Positions 16,653 to 24,827 of a stretch of 64,000 bases of DNA are shown here, piece after piece (position 1 is the stretch's first letter; every line of letters begins with the position of its first letter). The stretch is from JAKAXS01 sp965279065. Lineage in GTDB: Bacteria; Pseudomonadota; Alphaproteobacteria; Rhizobiales; Hyphomicrobiaceae. A model generated the notes under the pieces. It ran no database searches and had not been told where the DNA came from. It worked only from the letters and a program-made list of their open reading frames with translations. The position numbers were made by a program, and so were the translations under genes. The DNA is taken from contig OZ257134.1 in assembly GCA_965279065.1 (NCBI GenBank), forward strand, positions 2,356,001-2,420,000, written 5' to 3'.

Positions 16653-17260
16653 CAAACCAGGTTGTGTTCCTAAAAGATGCGGAGAACGTGTACGAGTGGT
16701 TGGACCGCGCGCATATGCGCGTGTGTGTCTACAATGGCATTATGGGTGGGGCTCCGATCTTTCCGGTAACGATGTGGGTCGCAACTATCGGATCCCTCAT
16801 CAGCGTGGAGGCCGGTACAGAGCCCTTCGAGCGCTTTGCAGCCGCCATCGTGTTGAACCATCATCCATGTGACGGCGACCTTGTGTTCAACTGCCACTGG
16901 GGCATCAACGCTGACGGCATCCCGGATCTGGGGATGTCTTCACTCGGAAAGGTCTATCCAGAACACGGGCACGGGTCAGCAGAGCGGTATATTCCCGCCC
17001 ATCAGGTCGAGATGATGGCCCACCTTCTGCCGACCCTGGTCGACGAGCTTGTCATCGAGGCGGCGACACGGAGCTTTGCCAAGCACCCCCAAAGGGACCA
17101 GCAATTAAAACGGATACTGGCCGAGGCTTCGATGTCAGAGGATGAAATGAGATCGCGGGCACGGTTCATATTCGAAGGGGAGGATTACGAGACTGTTTGG
17201 AGGGAGGTCCCATTATACGTAGAAGAGACTGCCGTTTTGGAGGGCACACCGGTACCGTAG
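16649..17260 (+). CDS. Hypothetical protein
   Basis: 203 residues, soluble, acidic. It starts four bases before the end of the winged-helix fragment, indicating translational coupling. The middle is rich in aromatic and His residues (NHHPCDGDLVFNCHWGIN). No recognised domain. It belongs to the rightward block of unknown element genes. Confidence 0.6.
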   Translation: MTNQVVFLKDAENVYEWLDRAHMRVCVYNGIMGGAPIFPVTMWVATIGSLISVEAGTEPFERFAAAIVLNHHPCDGDLVFNCHWGINADGIPDLGMSSLGKVYPEHGHGSAERYIPAHQVEMMAHLLPTLVDELVIEAATRSFAKHPQRDQQLKRILAEASMSEDEMRSRARFIFEGEDYETVWREVPLYVEETAVLEGTPVP

Positions 17261-17305
17261 CCTTGGCAATCCGCATACACTGCGGATGCAAGGAAAGCCG
17301 TATGT

Positions 17306-17497
17306 GTGACTTCACAGAAACAACCGACAGCCGCCGAAGGCTTTGAACGATATATACGGTGGCAGCGCCGGGAAGAAGCCAGGGACCTAGAAGAGCTGCG
17401 GGAATGGCAGCAAAGAACTATCGCCACTGGCGACCCTGAAGCTGAGCAGCTGATTGCCGCACTGGAAGCCGGTTGGCTAGATGAGAAGTCTCGGTAA
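17306..17497 (+). CDS. Small hypothetical protein
   Basis: 63 residues from a GTG preceded by AAGGAAAG nine bases upstream. Highly charged helix (ERYIRWQRREEARDLEELRE). Last gene of the rightward block; convergent with the zinc-ribbon gene. No family recognised. Confidence 0.45.
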   Translation: MTSQKQPTAAEGFERYIRWQRREEARDLEELREWQQRTIATGDPEAEQLIAALEAGWLDEKSR

Positions 17498-17520
17498 TTT
17501 CCAGCTCCTGATATAGATGT

Positions 17521-17760
17521 CTAGGACTCGCGTTTGGAGGGCGGCACCTCCGCCACCCGCGCAACTTCATCGGGGTCGCGCGGCAAATAAAACCCGCAAT
17601 CCGGGCATTTCCAGCCAACGGTGCAGTCGAGGACGAGGTCATAGATAGCGATTTGGCGGCGGAAATGAGTACTGCTGCCGTAGTAGTGGCGGCTCTCCAT
17701 GGGGATAGGCTCTTCAATCCAGGTGACGTCGCAGCCGGGACAGTTGTCGGGAAGTATCAT
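17521..17760 (-). CDS. Small zinc-ribbon-like protein
   Basis: 79 residues from the ATG at 17760 (MILPDNCPGCDVTW). Two Cys pairs, CPGC near residue 7 and CPDCG near residue 53, are spaced as a zinc ribbon. The longer frame starting at 17838 runs into the neighbouring gene and was not used. Unknown role; sits in a leftward block with an unknown gene and ArdC. Confidence 0.55.
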   Translation of the reverse strand: MILPDNCPGCDVTWIEEPIPMESRHYYGSSTHFRRQIAIYDLVLDCTVGWKCPDCGFYLPRDPDEVARVAEVPPSKRES

Positions 17761-17834
17761 GCAAATGGCCCTCCATCTTGCGATGGAAGGCCAAGTTGAG
17801 GGTGAACATCTGACGGCGACGTGTCGAACCCGTG

Positions 17835-18143
17835 TCACCGGCTGCCGAAGAGGTCGGCTTGGTGGTAGGCGTCCAAAGCCTTGGTGTAACGGTAGTGGCG
17901 TGAATCCTTCTCCAGCCAGGCGCGATAGAAAGCTACCGGCCCACCGGCGGCCGCGAGTTCGTCGGCATCAAGTTGGTGCGAATGAGTACCTGACTCGGCA
18001 ATGGGAAGCGGGTGGCCGGTTGGCGTGAGGACCTGGATGTCGATGCGCGACCATCCAGCATTCCCACGGTAATTGGCTTCGACGCGGACCCGGCATTGAA
18101 CACCGCTCCACTCGAATTCGGCGATTTCGAATCTAGGCGGCAT
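17835..18143 (-). CDS. Hypothetical protein next to ardC
   Basis: 102 residues, predicted alpha/beta (FEIAEFEWSGVQCRVRVEAN near the start). Its start overlaps the 3' end of the ArdC gene by 11 bases on the same strand, so the two form an operon. Companion genes of unknown function frequently accompany ardC on plasmids; I cannot assign it. Confidence 0.6.
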   Translation of the reverse strand: MPPRFEIAEFEWSGVQCRVRVEANYRGNAGWSRIDIQVLTPTGHPLPIAESGTHSHQLDADELAAAGGPVAFYRAWLEKDSRHYRYTKALDAYHQADLFGSR

Positions 18144-19029
18144 GGGCCACCTCCTTCGAAAAACCGCTGATGTACTTGGTGGCTTCGGACGCCCGCGCAG
18201 CTGCGGTGAAGATGGCCCTCTTGTCGTCTTTGAGAAGCTTCAGCCAATGGCCGATGTACTGGGCGTGGTCCTGACGGGGCGCGACGGATATTCCAAGCTC
18301 CGCGCAGACAAAGGCGCTGGTCAGTTCGGCGACCAACTCTTCCGCCGCATAGGCCTGGTCTCCGAAGCGCTTTCCAAACTCGCGGTTGAGCCGGGAAGGG
18401 GCCCCGGTCCAATGGGCGGTCTCGTGCGCCAGCACCGAATACCAGTCCTCAGTGCGCGTTTCACGCTGGAACAAATGCTCGTCGGGCATCTGGATATGGT
18501 CGGTGAGGCGATGATAGTACGCGTTCTCGCCGCCGACCCTTACCTGCGCGCGGGTTGCCGCGAAGTAGTCCTCGGCGCCGGCAAGTCGTTCGAGCGGCGG
18601 AAGAACCGGCAGATCGTCGGTGGCGGCAAAGCCGTCAACCTGCGAAACGTTGAAGACCCATGAGGCCTTCGCAACGCGGCGCAATCCGTCGTCGCCGTCG
18701 GCCTCCGGGTCCGGCTCTGTCGAGAATTCCTTATAGAAGACGACCAGCGCGGCCTTCTCATCCTTGCGGACCTGGGCGTCCATGGCTTGCCATTGCCGAT
18801 AGGTGGCCCACAGCGACCGGTGATAGCCTTTGGCCTCGGCCGTGGCCCAGAGCGAAAGCACGTTGATGCCGTTGTATGACTTCTCGGTTGAAGCGTTCCT
18901 GGGCATCACGGAACATGCCCCCGGCCTGTGCCAGGGCAGCTTGCAGTCCCCGGCTCCAGCCTCGAGCTGAGACACGATTTTGTCTGTGACAGACTGGTGG
19001 ATATCCATCCGGTCGCGTGTGGTGGTCAT
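18133..19029 (-). CDS. ArdC-type antirestriction protein with zincin domain
   Basis: About 298 residues. The N-terminal half (SVTDKIVSQLEAGAGDCKLP, YNGINVLSLWATAEAKGY) is the single-strand DNA-binding ArdC domain; the C-terminal half carries the metallopeptidase-like motif VLAHETAHWTGAPSRL (HExxH). Such proteins protect incoming DNA from host restriction during conjugative entry, and similar domains are fused to plasmid primases. Start taken at ATG 19029 (MTTTRDRMDIH); the longer frame to 19263 adds 78 low-quality residues. Its presence supports transfer of the element between cells. Confidence 0.88.
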   Translation of the reverse strand: MTTTRDRMDIHQSVTDKIVSQLEAGAGDCKLPWHRPGACSVMPRNASTEKSYNGINVLSLWATAEAKGYHRSLWATYRQWQAMDAQVRKDEKAALVVFYKEFSTEPDPEADGDDGLRRVAKASWVFNVSQVDGFAATDDLPVLPPLERLAGAEDYFAATRAQVRVGGENAYYHRLTDHIQMPDEHLFQRETRTEDWYSVLAHETAHWTGAPSRLNREFGKRFGDQAYAAEELVAELTSAFVCAELGISVAPRQDHAQYIGHWLKLLKDDKRAIFTAAARASEATKYISGFSKEVAHAA

Positions 19030-19298
19030 GACGGTCCTTTCCGAGCCTGCCTTGATGCGGCTCGGCGCCGACCAAAAGCCGAGGCCGGAGGAGGTCCCCG
19101 CACCCGCAGGGCGCGCCTCGGGCGCGAGGGCTTGCCCCTTGCGGGGTCTCCGGACCGGCTTAGGCGCAGACGCTTGCCGCACGGGCAGGGAGGGACCTTC
19201 TGGACCAGCCACCAACCGGCCGGGTGGACCGCCCGCCCTCTTGCCCTTGCAAAAAACGGCCATGCGGCCTACATAGTCAGTATAATGAAGGACATGGC

Positions 19299-19847
19299 GT
19301 GAGAGACGACGAAACCACGAGCGAATTGCTCAATCAGATGCTGTGGCAGAGATTCAGCCTGAGCAGCGCACTCAAGCCCTCAACCGGTCCCGAGAAGACC
19401 ATTCTGGTTCGTACCGCATCGCGGTTAGGTGACCAGATCGCAAAATTGGAGGCTGAACTTCCCGGTTCTTGGCAGAACAGCCACAATACGATTCTCGCCC
19501 GTGAAATCATGGCGGACAATATCGAGGCGGCAAACGACTTGGCCACGGCCTCGCCAGAGCACCCCATGGTGAATATCTTCCTGCGCGACGCGGCGCAGAA
19601 TGCCGACCATGCCTGGGCCATGCGTTCAAAAACGCTGGATATCGGTCCCTTTGGTGGTCTGCTGCAACTGGCATGGGTGCTGAGACGTAGCGAACAACCA
19701 ACTGTTGTGGCCGCAGCTCCGCTTGCGCTGGCCGTGCATGCCGCGCGCGAAATACCTAAAAATCAGGTCTTGTCGGACTGGTCCCACCCCGCCGTGGAGA
19801 AGTTTATCATCGCCAATGCCGAAGCTGGCCTAGCGTGTGGACTCTAG
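19299..19847 (+). CDS. Hypothetical protein
   Basis: 182 residues from a GTG at 19299 with AAGGA eight bases upstream and a perfect TATAAT at 19281-19286, though no good -35 was seen. Mostly helical, no membrane segment. The last 18 bases overlap the 3' end of the coupling-protein gene convergently. Function not recognised. Confidence 0.5.
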   Translation: MRDDETTSELLNQMLWQRFSLSSALKPSTGPEKTILVRTASRLGDQIAKLEAELPGSWQNSHNTILAREIMADNIEAANDLATASPEHPMVNIFLRDAAQNADHAWAMRSKTLDIGPFGGLLQLAWVLRRSEQPTVVAAAPLALAVHAAREIPKNQVLSDWSHPAVEKFIIANAEAGLACGL

Positions 19848-21107
19848 CTGTACTGGCTTAAAAGGAACGACCTCTCCAAGGGGCTGGGGGTAGTAGGGGT
19901 TGGGAGACGCTCGACTCCGGAACTGACACTCTTGAAGGTAGTCGAGACGTGTAATCATTCTCGGTACAGCCGCATCCTTAAGCAGGACCATCTCGTTTGG
20001 TTTCATTCCGAAGACCGAACGCGGCGCCATGCCCATCAGGTAAGCGTCGACTTCAGCTGCCGCGAACGGCGAAACCGCGCCGAAGTATTGCTGGACACCG
20101 CTGTTGTTCAAGAGGCTCTGCCAATCCGAGGGGTAAAGCCGCCGCAACTGGCTCATATCCTGCCAGAAGCTCCAGACCTTAACCCCGAAGCCGCGCATGA
20201 GGGTCAGGGCGGTCCGGAGTTCTTCCAGCTCACCAAGCTGCGCTGCTTCGTCAAGAAGAAGTAACGTTGGGTGCAATGGCATTATCTTGCGGCGCGATAG
20301 GACCGTCAGAATGGTTCCCATCCAAAGCCGCAGCAATTTGGCATGGGTTTTGAGCTTCGCGGTTGGCAGAACGATATAGATCGTCATCGGCTTGCCGGAC
20401 ATCACGTCGTCGAGCGGTACTGTGCTGTTACAGAGGGTCGGTCCAACCGCCGAATTCCGCAGAAAGGAAATGTGCATCTGGGCTGTCGCAACAATGGAGG
20501 AGCCCGTCTTGCCGCTCATGTTCACATCGAGCACCGCGCCGGCCGCATTAATTTCAGGTGTCTCCGAACCTAACATCGACCGCATGGTCGTTGCGATGGC
20601 CTCGTAGGTGGTATTGACCCTCGCAAACAGCATTTGGACCGACGCTTTGGTTTGATGGGTCTCGACCAAAAAGGCGAGCAGGCCGGTGAGTAACGTTTCG
20701 GCCCGGTTATCCCAGAAGGGGTCCTTTGTGAATGTTGTCCCGTTCATCATCATGGCGACAATGCTGGCGATGTCATCCGAGGACTCCGACCCCGGCAAGT
20801 AGAGCAGGTCCAGTGGATTGAGCCGGTCAGTTGCTGATGTCGCGACGGCAAATGGGTCCAGGACATAGATGTCCTGACCAAGGGACCGGCGGTAATCCGC
20901 CGTCACTGCATAGTTCTCTCCTTTGGGATCAATCACCACCATAGGTCCCGGCCATGAGAGCAGCGCTGGAATGATGCAGGAGACCCCTTTGCCTGACCCT
21001 GTCGGGGCGATGGTTAGGAGGTGTTGGTCACTATGGTCCTCAACCAGCTTCGGCGAACCCAACGATCGCGGCTTAAGTGGCTCATACCCAAGTGGCAGTG
21101 TCGTCAT
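19830..21107 (-). CDS. TraG/VirD4-family coupling protein lacking the membrane anchor
   Basis: 425 residues, shorter than the 550-700 usual for VirD4/TraG. Walker A is LLTIAPTGSGKGVSCIIPAL near residue 32, followed by MVVIDPKGENYAVTA; Walker B is TLLLLDEAAQLGELEEL; a later block VWSFWQDMSQLRRLYP is also typical. These ATPases hand DNA-relaxase complexes to the mating channel. The N-terminal two-helix membrane anchor is absent: the protein starts about 25 residues before the Walker region. It may be a naturally soluble type or a 5'-truncated gene. No relaxase lies beside it in the window. Confidence 0.85.
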   Translation of the reverse strand: MTTLPLGYEPLKPRSLGSPKLVEDHSDQHLLTIAPTGSGKGVSCIIPALLSWPGPMVVIDPKGENYAVTADYRRSLGQDIYVLDPFAVATSATDRLNPLDLLYLPGSESSDDIASIVAMMMNGTTFTKDPFWDNRAETLLTGLLAFLVETHQTKASVQMLFARVNTTYEAIATTMRSMLGSETPEINAAGAVLDVNMSGKTGSSIVATAQMHISFLRNSAVGPTLCNSTVPLDDVMSGKPMTIYIVLPTAKLKTHAKLLRLWMGTILTVLSRRKIMPLHPTLLLLDEAAQLGELEELRTALTLMRGFGVKVWSFWQDMSQLRRLYPSDWQSLLNNSGVQQYFGAVSPFAAAEVDAYLMGMAPRSVFGMKPNEMVLLKDAAVPRMITRLDYLQECQFRSRASPNPYYPQPLGEVVPFKPVQLESTR

Positions 21108-21185
21108 GGCTACTCTCCCGCGAACGAGCCCACCAAGCTTAAGATAAGGGAGACATGGCGCGAATAACGGGGCGAACCGGAGGCG

Positions 21186-21470
21186 CTAGAGACTTTGCGA
21201 CCCGTCATCTTCGTATTCGAGATCGGGTTGGAAACCCGGATCGTCCTGAGGTGCGAAGCCGGGGTCATCCTGCGCGGCGAGGTCCCGTACACGTCTCCAC
21301 ATGTAATCCCAATTGCCACGCCGCAGGATACCTTCTGACTCCGCTGAAAGCTCGGGCTCAGGTTCGGGTGCCGGTATCGTCTCGGAGAAGGGAGTTATGT
21401 TTATGGGTGCGAGTGACGTGCTTGGCTGATGAAAGAGGGAGCCAAGGAAGGGAAGGGGACGACGCGACAT
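21186..21470 (-). CDS. Small hypothetical protein upstream of the coupling protein
   Basis: 94 residues; Pro/Glu-rich in the middle, then a helix GNWDYMWRRVRDLAAQ and a short duplicated QDDPGF unit. Co-oriented with the coupling-protein gene 78 bases downstream. Not recognised; could be an accessory factor of it or spurious. Confidence 0.4.
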   Translation of the reverse strand: MSRRPLPFLGSLFHQPSTSLAPINITPFSETIPAPEPEPELSAESEGILRRGNWDYMWRRVRDLAAQDDPGFAPQDDPGFQPDLEYEDDGSQSL

Positions 21471-21606
21471 CCGCTTAAAGTGTCACCCGATCAAAGCCAC
21501 CGCAACGCCACTGCTTACGCCGTATGCACTCGCTGCACGGGTTGGCCACGAAGGCGCCCCATCGTCTTCTCAATCCGCACGCCATCATGGGCAGGGAGGA
21601 CCTGCC

Positions 21607-22065
21607 ATGTTTCAAAATCTCATCCGAACATTCACTTTATGCGGCCTCACGGCGGGTCTTGTCCTGCTCTGGGCAAGCGTTTTTGGCCAAACCGGATACC
21701 TCCCGCTCGTCGTATTATGTGTTTGTATGGCGGGTTTTGTGTTGGCGGTAGACCGCCAAGCGCGTTTGAACGCGGCGATGCCACGATGGATTCTTAAACG
21801 CGTTCCATCCCTCGATAAAGGAAGGCAGATAAGGGCCTGCCTGCGCACAAGGCTGGGGGACGAAACTTTCGTTTCCTGGTTTAACGCCCTCGAATTCGAA
21901 GGGTTCGACGGCCGGACGGTGACGCTGTCTGTGCCGGTCCAATTTCTCATGAATTGGATTCAGTCTCATTACCTATCTGAGCTCACGGAGTGTTGTCGAG
22001 CGGCCTTTCCCAACATGCAAAACGCACGCGTGGTCACCCGGTCTCTCAAAAGCGTCTGCCCTTGA
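21607..22065 (+). CDS. Membrane-anchored DnaA domain I-like protein
   Basis: 152 residues. Two hydrophobic helices (about 5-26 and 31-49) are followed by a domain at about 73-148 that matches the N-terminal domain of alphaproteobacterial DnaA: IRACLRTRLGDETFVSWFNA, VTLSVPVQFLMNWIQSHYLS. That domain in DnaA mediates self-association and contact with DnaB helicase and regulators. The AAA+ and DNA-binding domains of DnaA are absent. Its stop is one base before the ATG of the next gene. Inferred role: interaction with host or plasmid initiation complexes at the membrane, as competitor or recruiter. Confidence 0.7.
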   Translation: MFQNLIRTFTLCGLTAGLVLLWASVFGQTGYLPLVVLCVCMAGFVLAVDRQARLNAAMPRWILKRVPSLDKGRQIRACLRTRLGDETFVSWFNALEFEGFDGRTVTLSVPVQFLMNWIQSHYLSELTECCRAAFPNMQNARVVTRSLKSVCP

Positions 22066-22066
22066 G

Positions 22067-23200
22067 ATGCATCACCTCATTGTCTTCCTCGACGCAATTC
22101 ATAGTTGGCCGCGCTGGATAAAGGCCACTCTATGGCTCATCCACGACTGTTACTTCAGTTGGTCAGGATTCAATCATGTAACCAGCCTGACCAGCGAAGC
22201 AGCCTTCTATACCCTAATGCTCGTGGTCCTTTTGGCCGGATGCCGCGTCTATTTTAAAAGTTCCAGCGAGTCCTCGTCCAAAGGTTTAGCCACCGTTATG
22301 GCCTGCGCGTTTCTTGCCACGCTGGCTTGGCAGCTCGTTGGACCTATTACGGGCTGGGAGAGGATCACGGCGTCCCAGGCCTGGGGAATCATTCTGTACA
22401 TGACTCCGTTGGCGGTGAACCGTTTCAACGCCACGGCCCTGTTCTGCACGCTTCTGCCAAACATAAACGGCCGCGTGAGCTGCGCCGCGAACCCCGCAAA
22501 GGTAACCAAAATGTTCAACGATGATCGCCTCGCGGTGTCGGCCCGCATTCTTTCAGACCCGGAACTTCTTAGCGGCAACCCAGAACTCGCATACTTGCTG
22601 GTCAATATTGCCCACCTGCTTGATATCCACATCACTCGCGGCAACGGGGAAAACTTCGCCGACAAGGTGCGCGTGGCCGCCAACGCCATTCGTCAGGTCA
22701 ATTTGGGTGATCGACAGGGAGTCGAAAACATCGTCGCTGAAACGAAACCGCCTTCGCCACGTCTCGATACGGAGAGCGAACTCGAGACACGAAAGGCCTT
22801 GTCAGACCCTGAAATGACGGTCGTACTCAGGGACTGCCATCCCAATCTGATCAACTGGATCGAGACCGCGCAGTGCAAACTGGAAGTTCATGCAGAGAGC
22901 TTGCCAAAGCTTATCCGATGCAACCGGCTGACGGTGAAGGCGAAGACCTTTTCCGCTCCGCTGCTCACCAGTTGTGACCGGGTCGTCAACTTCGCAACCA
23001 CCATCACTTTGCCGATGCTGAAGGAGTGCGATTATTTTGCTGACGTGAAAGCGGCCGCCATCCACCTTCCTTCTCTGGAAAAGGTGAACCTGTTCAGCAC
23101 CCACAACGCCAAGGTGGTGAGTTTGCCGAGGTTAAAGGAATACCGAAGCTTCTGGGTCTACCACGGGGCGCCACGCATAGAGATAGGCGTCGAGTTTTAA
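22067..23200 (+). CDS. Hypothetical membrane protein with leucine-rich-like C-terminal repeats
   Basis: 377 residues. Three hydrophobic segments lie near residues 46-62, 75-95 and 105-125. The C-terminal 110 residues contain irregular repeats of the type LPKLIRCNRLTVKAKTF, LTSCDRVVNFATTITLP, LPSLEKVNLFSTHNAK, LPRLKEYRSF, resembling a short leucine-rich or BspA-like solenoid for protein contact. It starts immediately after the DnaA domain I-like gene, so both are likely co-translated and may act together. No family recognised. Confidence 0.55.
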   Translation: MHHLIVFLDAIHSWPRWIKATLWLIHDCYFSWSGFNHVTSLTSEAAFYTLMLVVLLAGCRVYFKSSSESSSKGLATVMACAFLATLAWQLVGPITGWERITASQAWGIILYMTPLAVNRFNATALFCTLLPNINGRVSCAANPAKVTKMFNDDRLAVSARILSDPELLSGNPELAYLLVNIAHLLDIHITRGNGENFADKVRVAANAIRQVNLGDRQGVENIVAETKPPSPRLDTESELETRKALSDPEMTVVLRDCHPNLINWIETAQCKLEVHAESLPKLIRCNRLTVKAKTFSAPLLTSCDRVVNFATTITLPMLKECDYFADVKAAAIHLPSLEKVNLFSTHNAKVVSLPRLKEYRSFWVYHGAPRIEIGVEF

Positions 23201-23219
23201 GTCGTGGGCTGGATATTCG

Positions 23220-23858
23220 TCATTTGAGGGTAGCGCGGTGCGCGAGGGCTTCGACCAGAGTATCCCGCGTTTCGACTACGCGATCCCGAAACGCGTCAAC
23301 AGATGACCACGGCTGTTCGAGGCGGCTGATGGGGATGTGGTGAATTCCGGCAACGGGATACATCCACTTGATGAATAGGCGCCGTTCGACAACATCTCGC
23401 AGGGTCGTGAGACGTTCATTCTTAGCCTGGATGATCCAACCCTGCGCCCGAGAGACCTGCTGATACTGCCTTGAATATCGCTTCATCAAAACCCCGATCT
23501 CGGGGGATAGCACCCGCTCCGCAATCTCGGCGCTGGCCTGAAAAGACGTCGCCGTGGCAGAGCATTCCTTTTCGATGACTTCCCAGAAGTCTTTCGCAAG
23601 CTGTGCCCAGTCCGGATATAGCCCCAAGTGGCTGGTCGCTGCGCTTGGCCTGCGGCGGACCATACAGTCGTCAAGGGCAATGAGGCCGCGAAGGGCCTCC
23701 ATCGCATAATCGGCCTGTCGCTTAAGCCGTTCCTGCGTTTTCCAGTCTGCAAAGGCGAAGATTGCAAGGGCGATGGCCCCTACTGCGGCCGCAGCTTGGA
23801 GATGGGCAGGAAACCCGCCACTCAGCCAGTAGTTTTTATCAGGGAGATAACTTCTCAT
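23220..23858 (-). CDS. Hypothetical protein with one membrane helix
   Basis: 212 residues from the ATG at 23858 (MRSYLPDKNY); a TTG at 23903 is an alternative. One transmembrane helix at about residues 20-38 (QAAAAVGAIALAIFAFADW) and a long soluble, mostly helical domain. Convergent with the preceding gene. No known family. Confidence 0.5.
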   Translation of the reverse strand: MRSYLPDKNYWLSGGFPAHLQAAAAVGAIALAIFAFADWKTQERLKRQADYAMEALRGLIALDDCMVRRRPSAATSHLGLYPDWAQLAKDFWEVIEKECSATATSFQASAEIAERVLSPEIGVLMKRYSRQYQQVSRAQGWIIQAKNERLTTLRDVVERRLFIKWMYPVAGIHHIPISRLEQPWSSVDAFRDRVVETRDTLVEALAHRATLK

Positions 23859-23918
23859 GTCCCCCTGATGTGGGGGACTGAAGGCGGATTTGTGGTCGCC
23901 CAAGTATTGCTGACCCGC

Positions 23919-24296
23919 TTAGTAACTTCCGCCGGTATAGCTCATGAACTGGATGGCAGTCGTTCCGGAGGTCATTCCCGTGTAACCCGGAGGCGCTTCC
24001 GCACACAGGTCCTTCCGGCCCAATCCCCTAATCCGGGTCATTGTATAAGGTTTTGAACTCCATCCTGGCGCAGCGGTAGCTGTCATGCGCCATGTCACCG
24101 TGTGGACCCAAGTGTTTCGGTGGCTTTGCAGCACGACTTTGATTGGCTTCTCCGTCGAACATACTGCGGGATTGAATTCGGTCTCGAACGTGAAGAAGCT
24201 CTTCTGGGGCGGAGGGGCCGGTGTGAACACCACTGCCAGCACCACAGCGACTGCTATCGTGACGAGGACCGCTGCGTTCTTACCCATCCGTGTCAT
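23919..24296 (-). CDS. Hypothetical exported or membrane-anchored protein
   Basis: 125 residues. N-terminal hydrophobic helix (VLVTIAVAVVLAVVFTPAPP) then a soluble beta-rich domain with two Cys (VCSTEKP, LCAEAPPG). Start at the ATG at 24296, which lies within a perfect 16-bp palindrome. Co-oriented with the one-helix protein downstream. Unknown function. Confidence 0.45.
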   Translation of the reverse strand: MTRMGKNAAVLVTIAVAVVLAVVFTPAPPPQKSFFTFETEFNPAVCSTEKPIKVVLQSHRNTWVHTVTWRMTATAAPGWSSKPYTMTRIRGLGRKDLCAEAPPGYTGMTSGTTAIQFMSYTGGSY

Positions 24297-24304
24297 ATGA
24301 CACG
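24289..24304. promoter_or_regulatory. 16-bp perfect palindrome at a gene start
   Basis: CGTGTCATATGACACG overlaps the start codon of the small exported protein gene. Its size and position are compatible with a repressor operator, but no regulator is identified. Confidence 0.3.
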
Positions 24305-24389
24305 ATGATCAGTCTACGGCAATATCAGCGGCCAAGCAGAAGGCCGACTAGCCAAGCCCGCGTCTACCGAAGGTTCAGCGCTGAACCAG

Positions 24390-24737
24390 ACCCAGTCAGC
24401 CCTCTCCCCGTCGGCACGGTTTCCGTGGGCTCGGAGTAGGACGAGGCCGGCACAAGGCAACGGCGTTCCTCACATGATCCCTTCCAGAAGGACGACCACA
24501 GTATCTTGTCGTCACGGACATGGGCACCCGACGCGGGGCCTTATTGGACTGCTTGAGGAGAAATCCCCAGCTCATCACGATGAACTCGCGCTCACCGTCC
24601 TCGGCGAGCCGCACCACCAGCGCATCATAGCCTGGAAAGAAGGCCTGCTTCGGCTCCAACTGGACCGCCCCATTCTCAGGACACCAAACCAGCTCCGAAC
24701 TCGTCTCGGCTCCGCGTCATGGAATAGAGGTGCACAT
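24390..24737 (-). pseudogene. Decayed SRAP (HMCES/YedK) family gene
   Basis: Pieces of an SOS-response-associated peptidase-like protein, which shields abasic sites through Cys2, can be read in order across different frames. The start ATG-TGC at 24737 (Met-Cys) is followed, after one missing base, by LYSMTRSRDE; then another frame gives GYDALVVRLAEDGEREF and VMSWGFLLKQSNKAPRRV; after a further frameshift near 24540 comes VRDDKILWSSFWKGSCEERR and CLVPASSYSEPTE, then early termination. At least three frame breaks and loss of the C-terminus make it non-functional. The stretch 24300-24827 holds no intact gene. Confidence 0.72.
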
Positions 24738-24827
24738 GGTGGCTCCACGTGGGACCAAGCCAATAAAATTGTCGCAATAACGCACGTCTTAGACACCGCT
24801 TAGGAAGTCGGCCTCGGACGTTGCATT

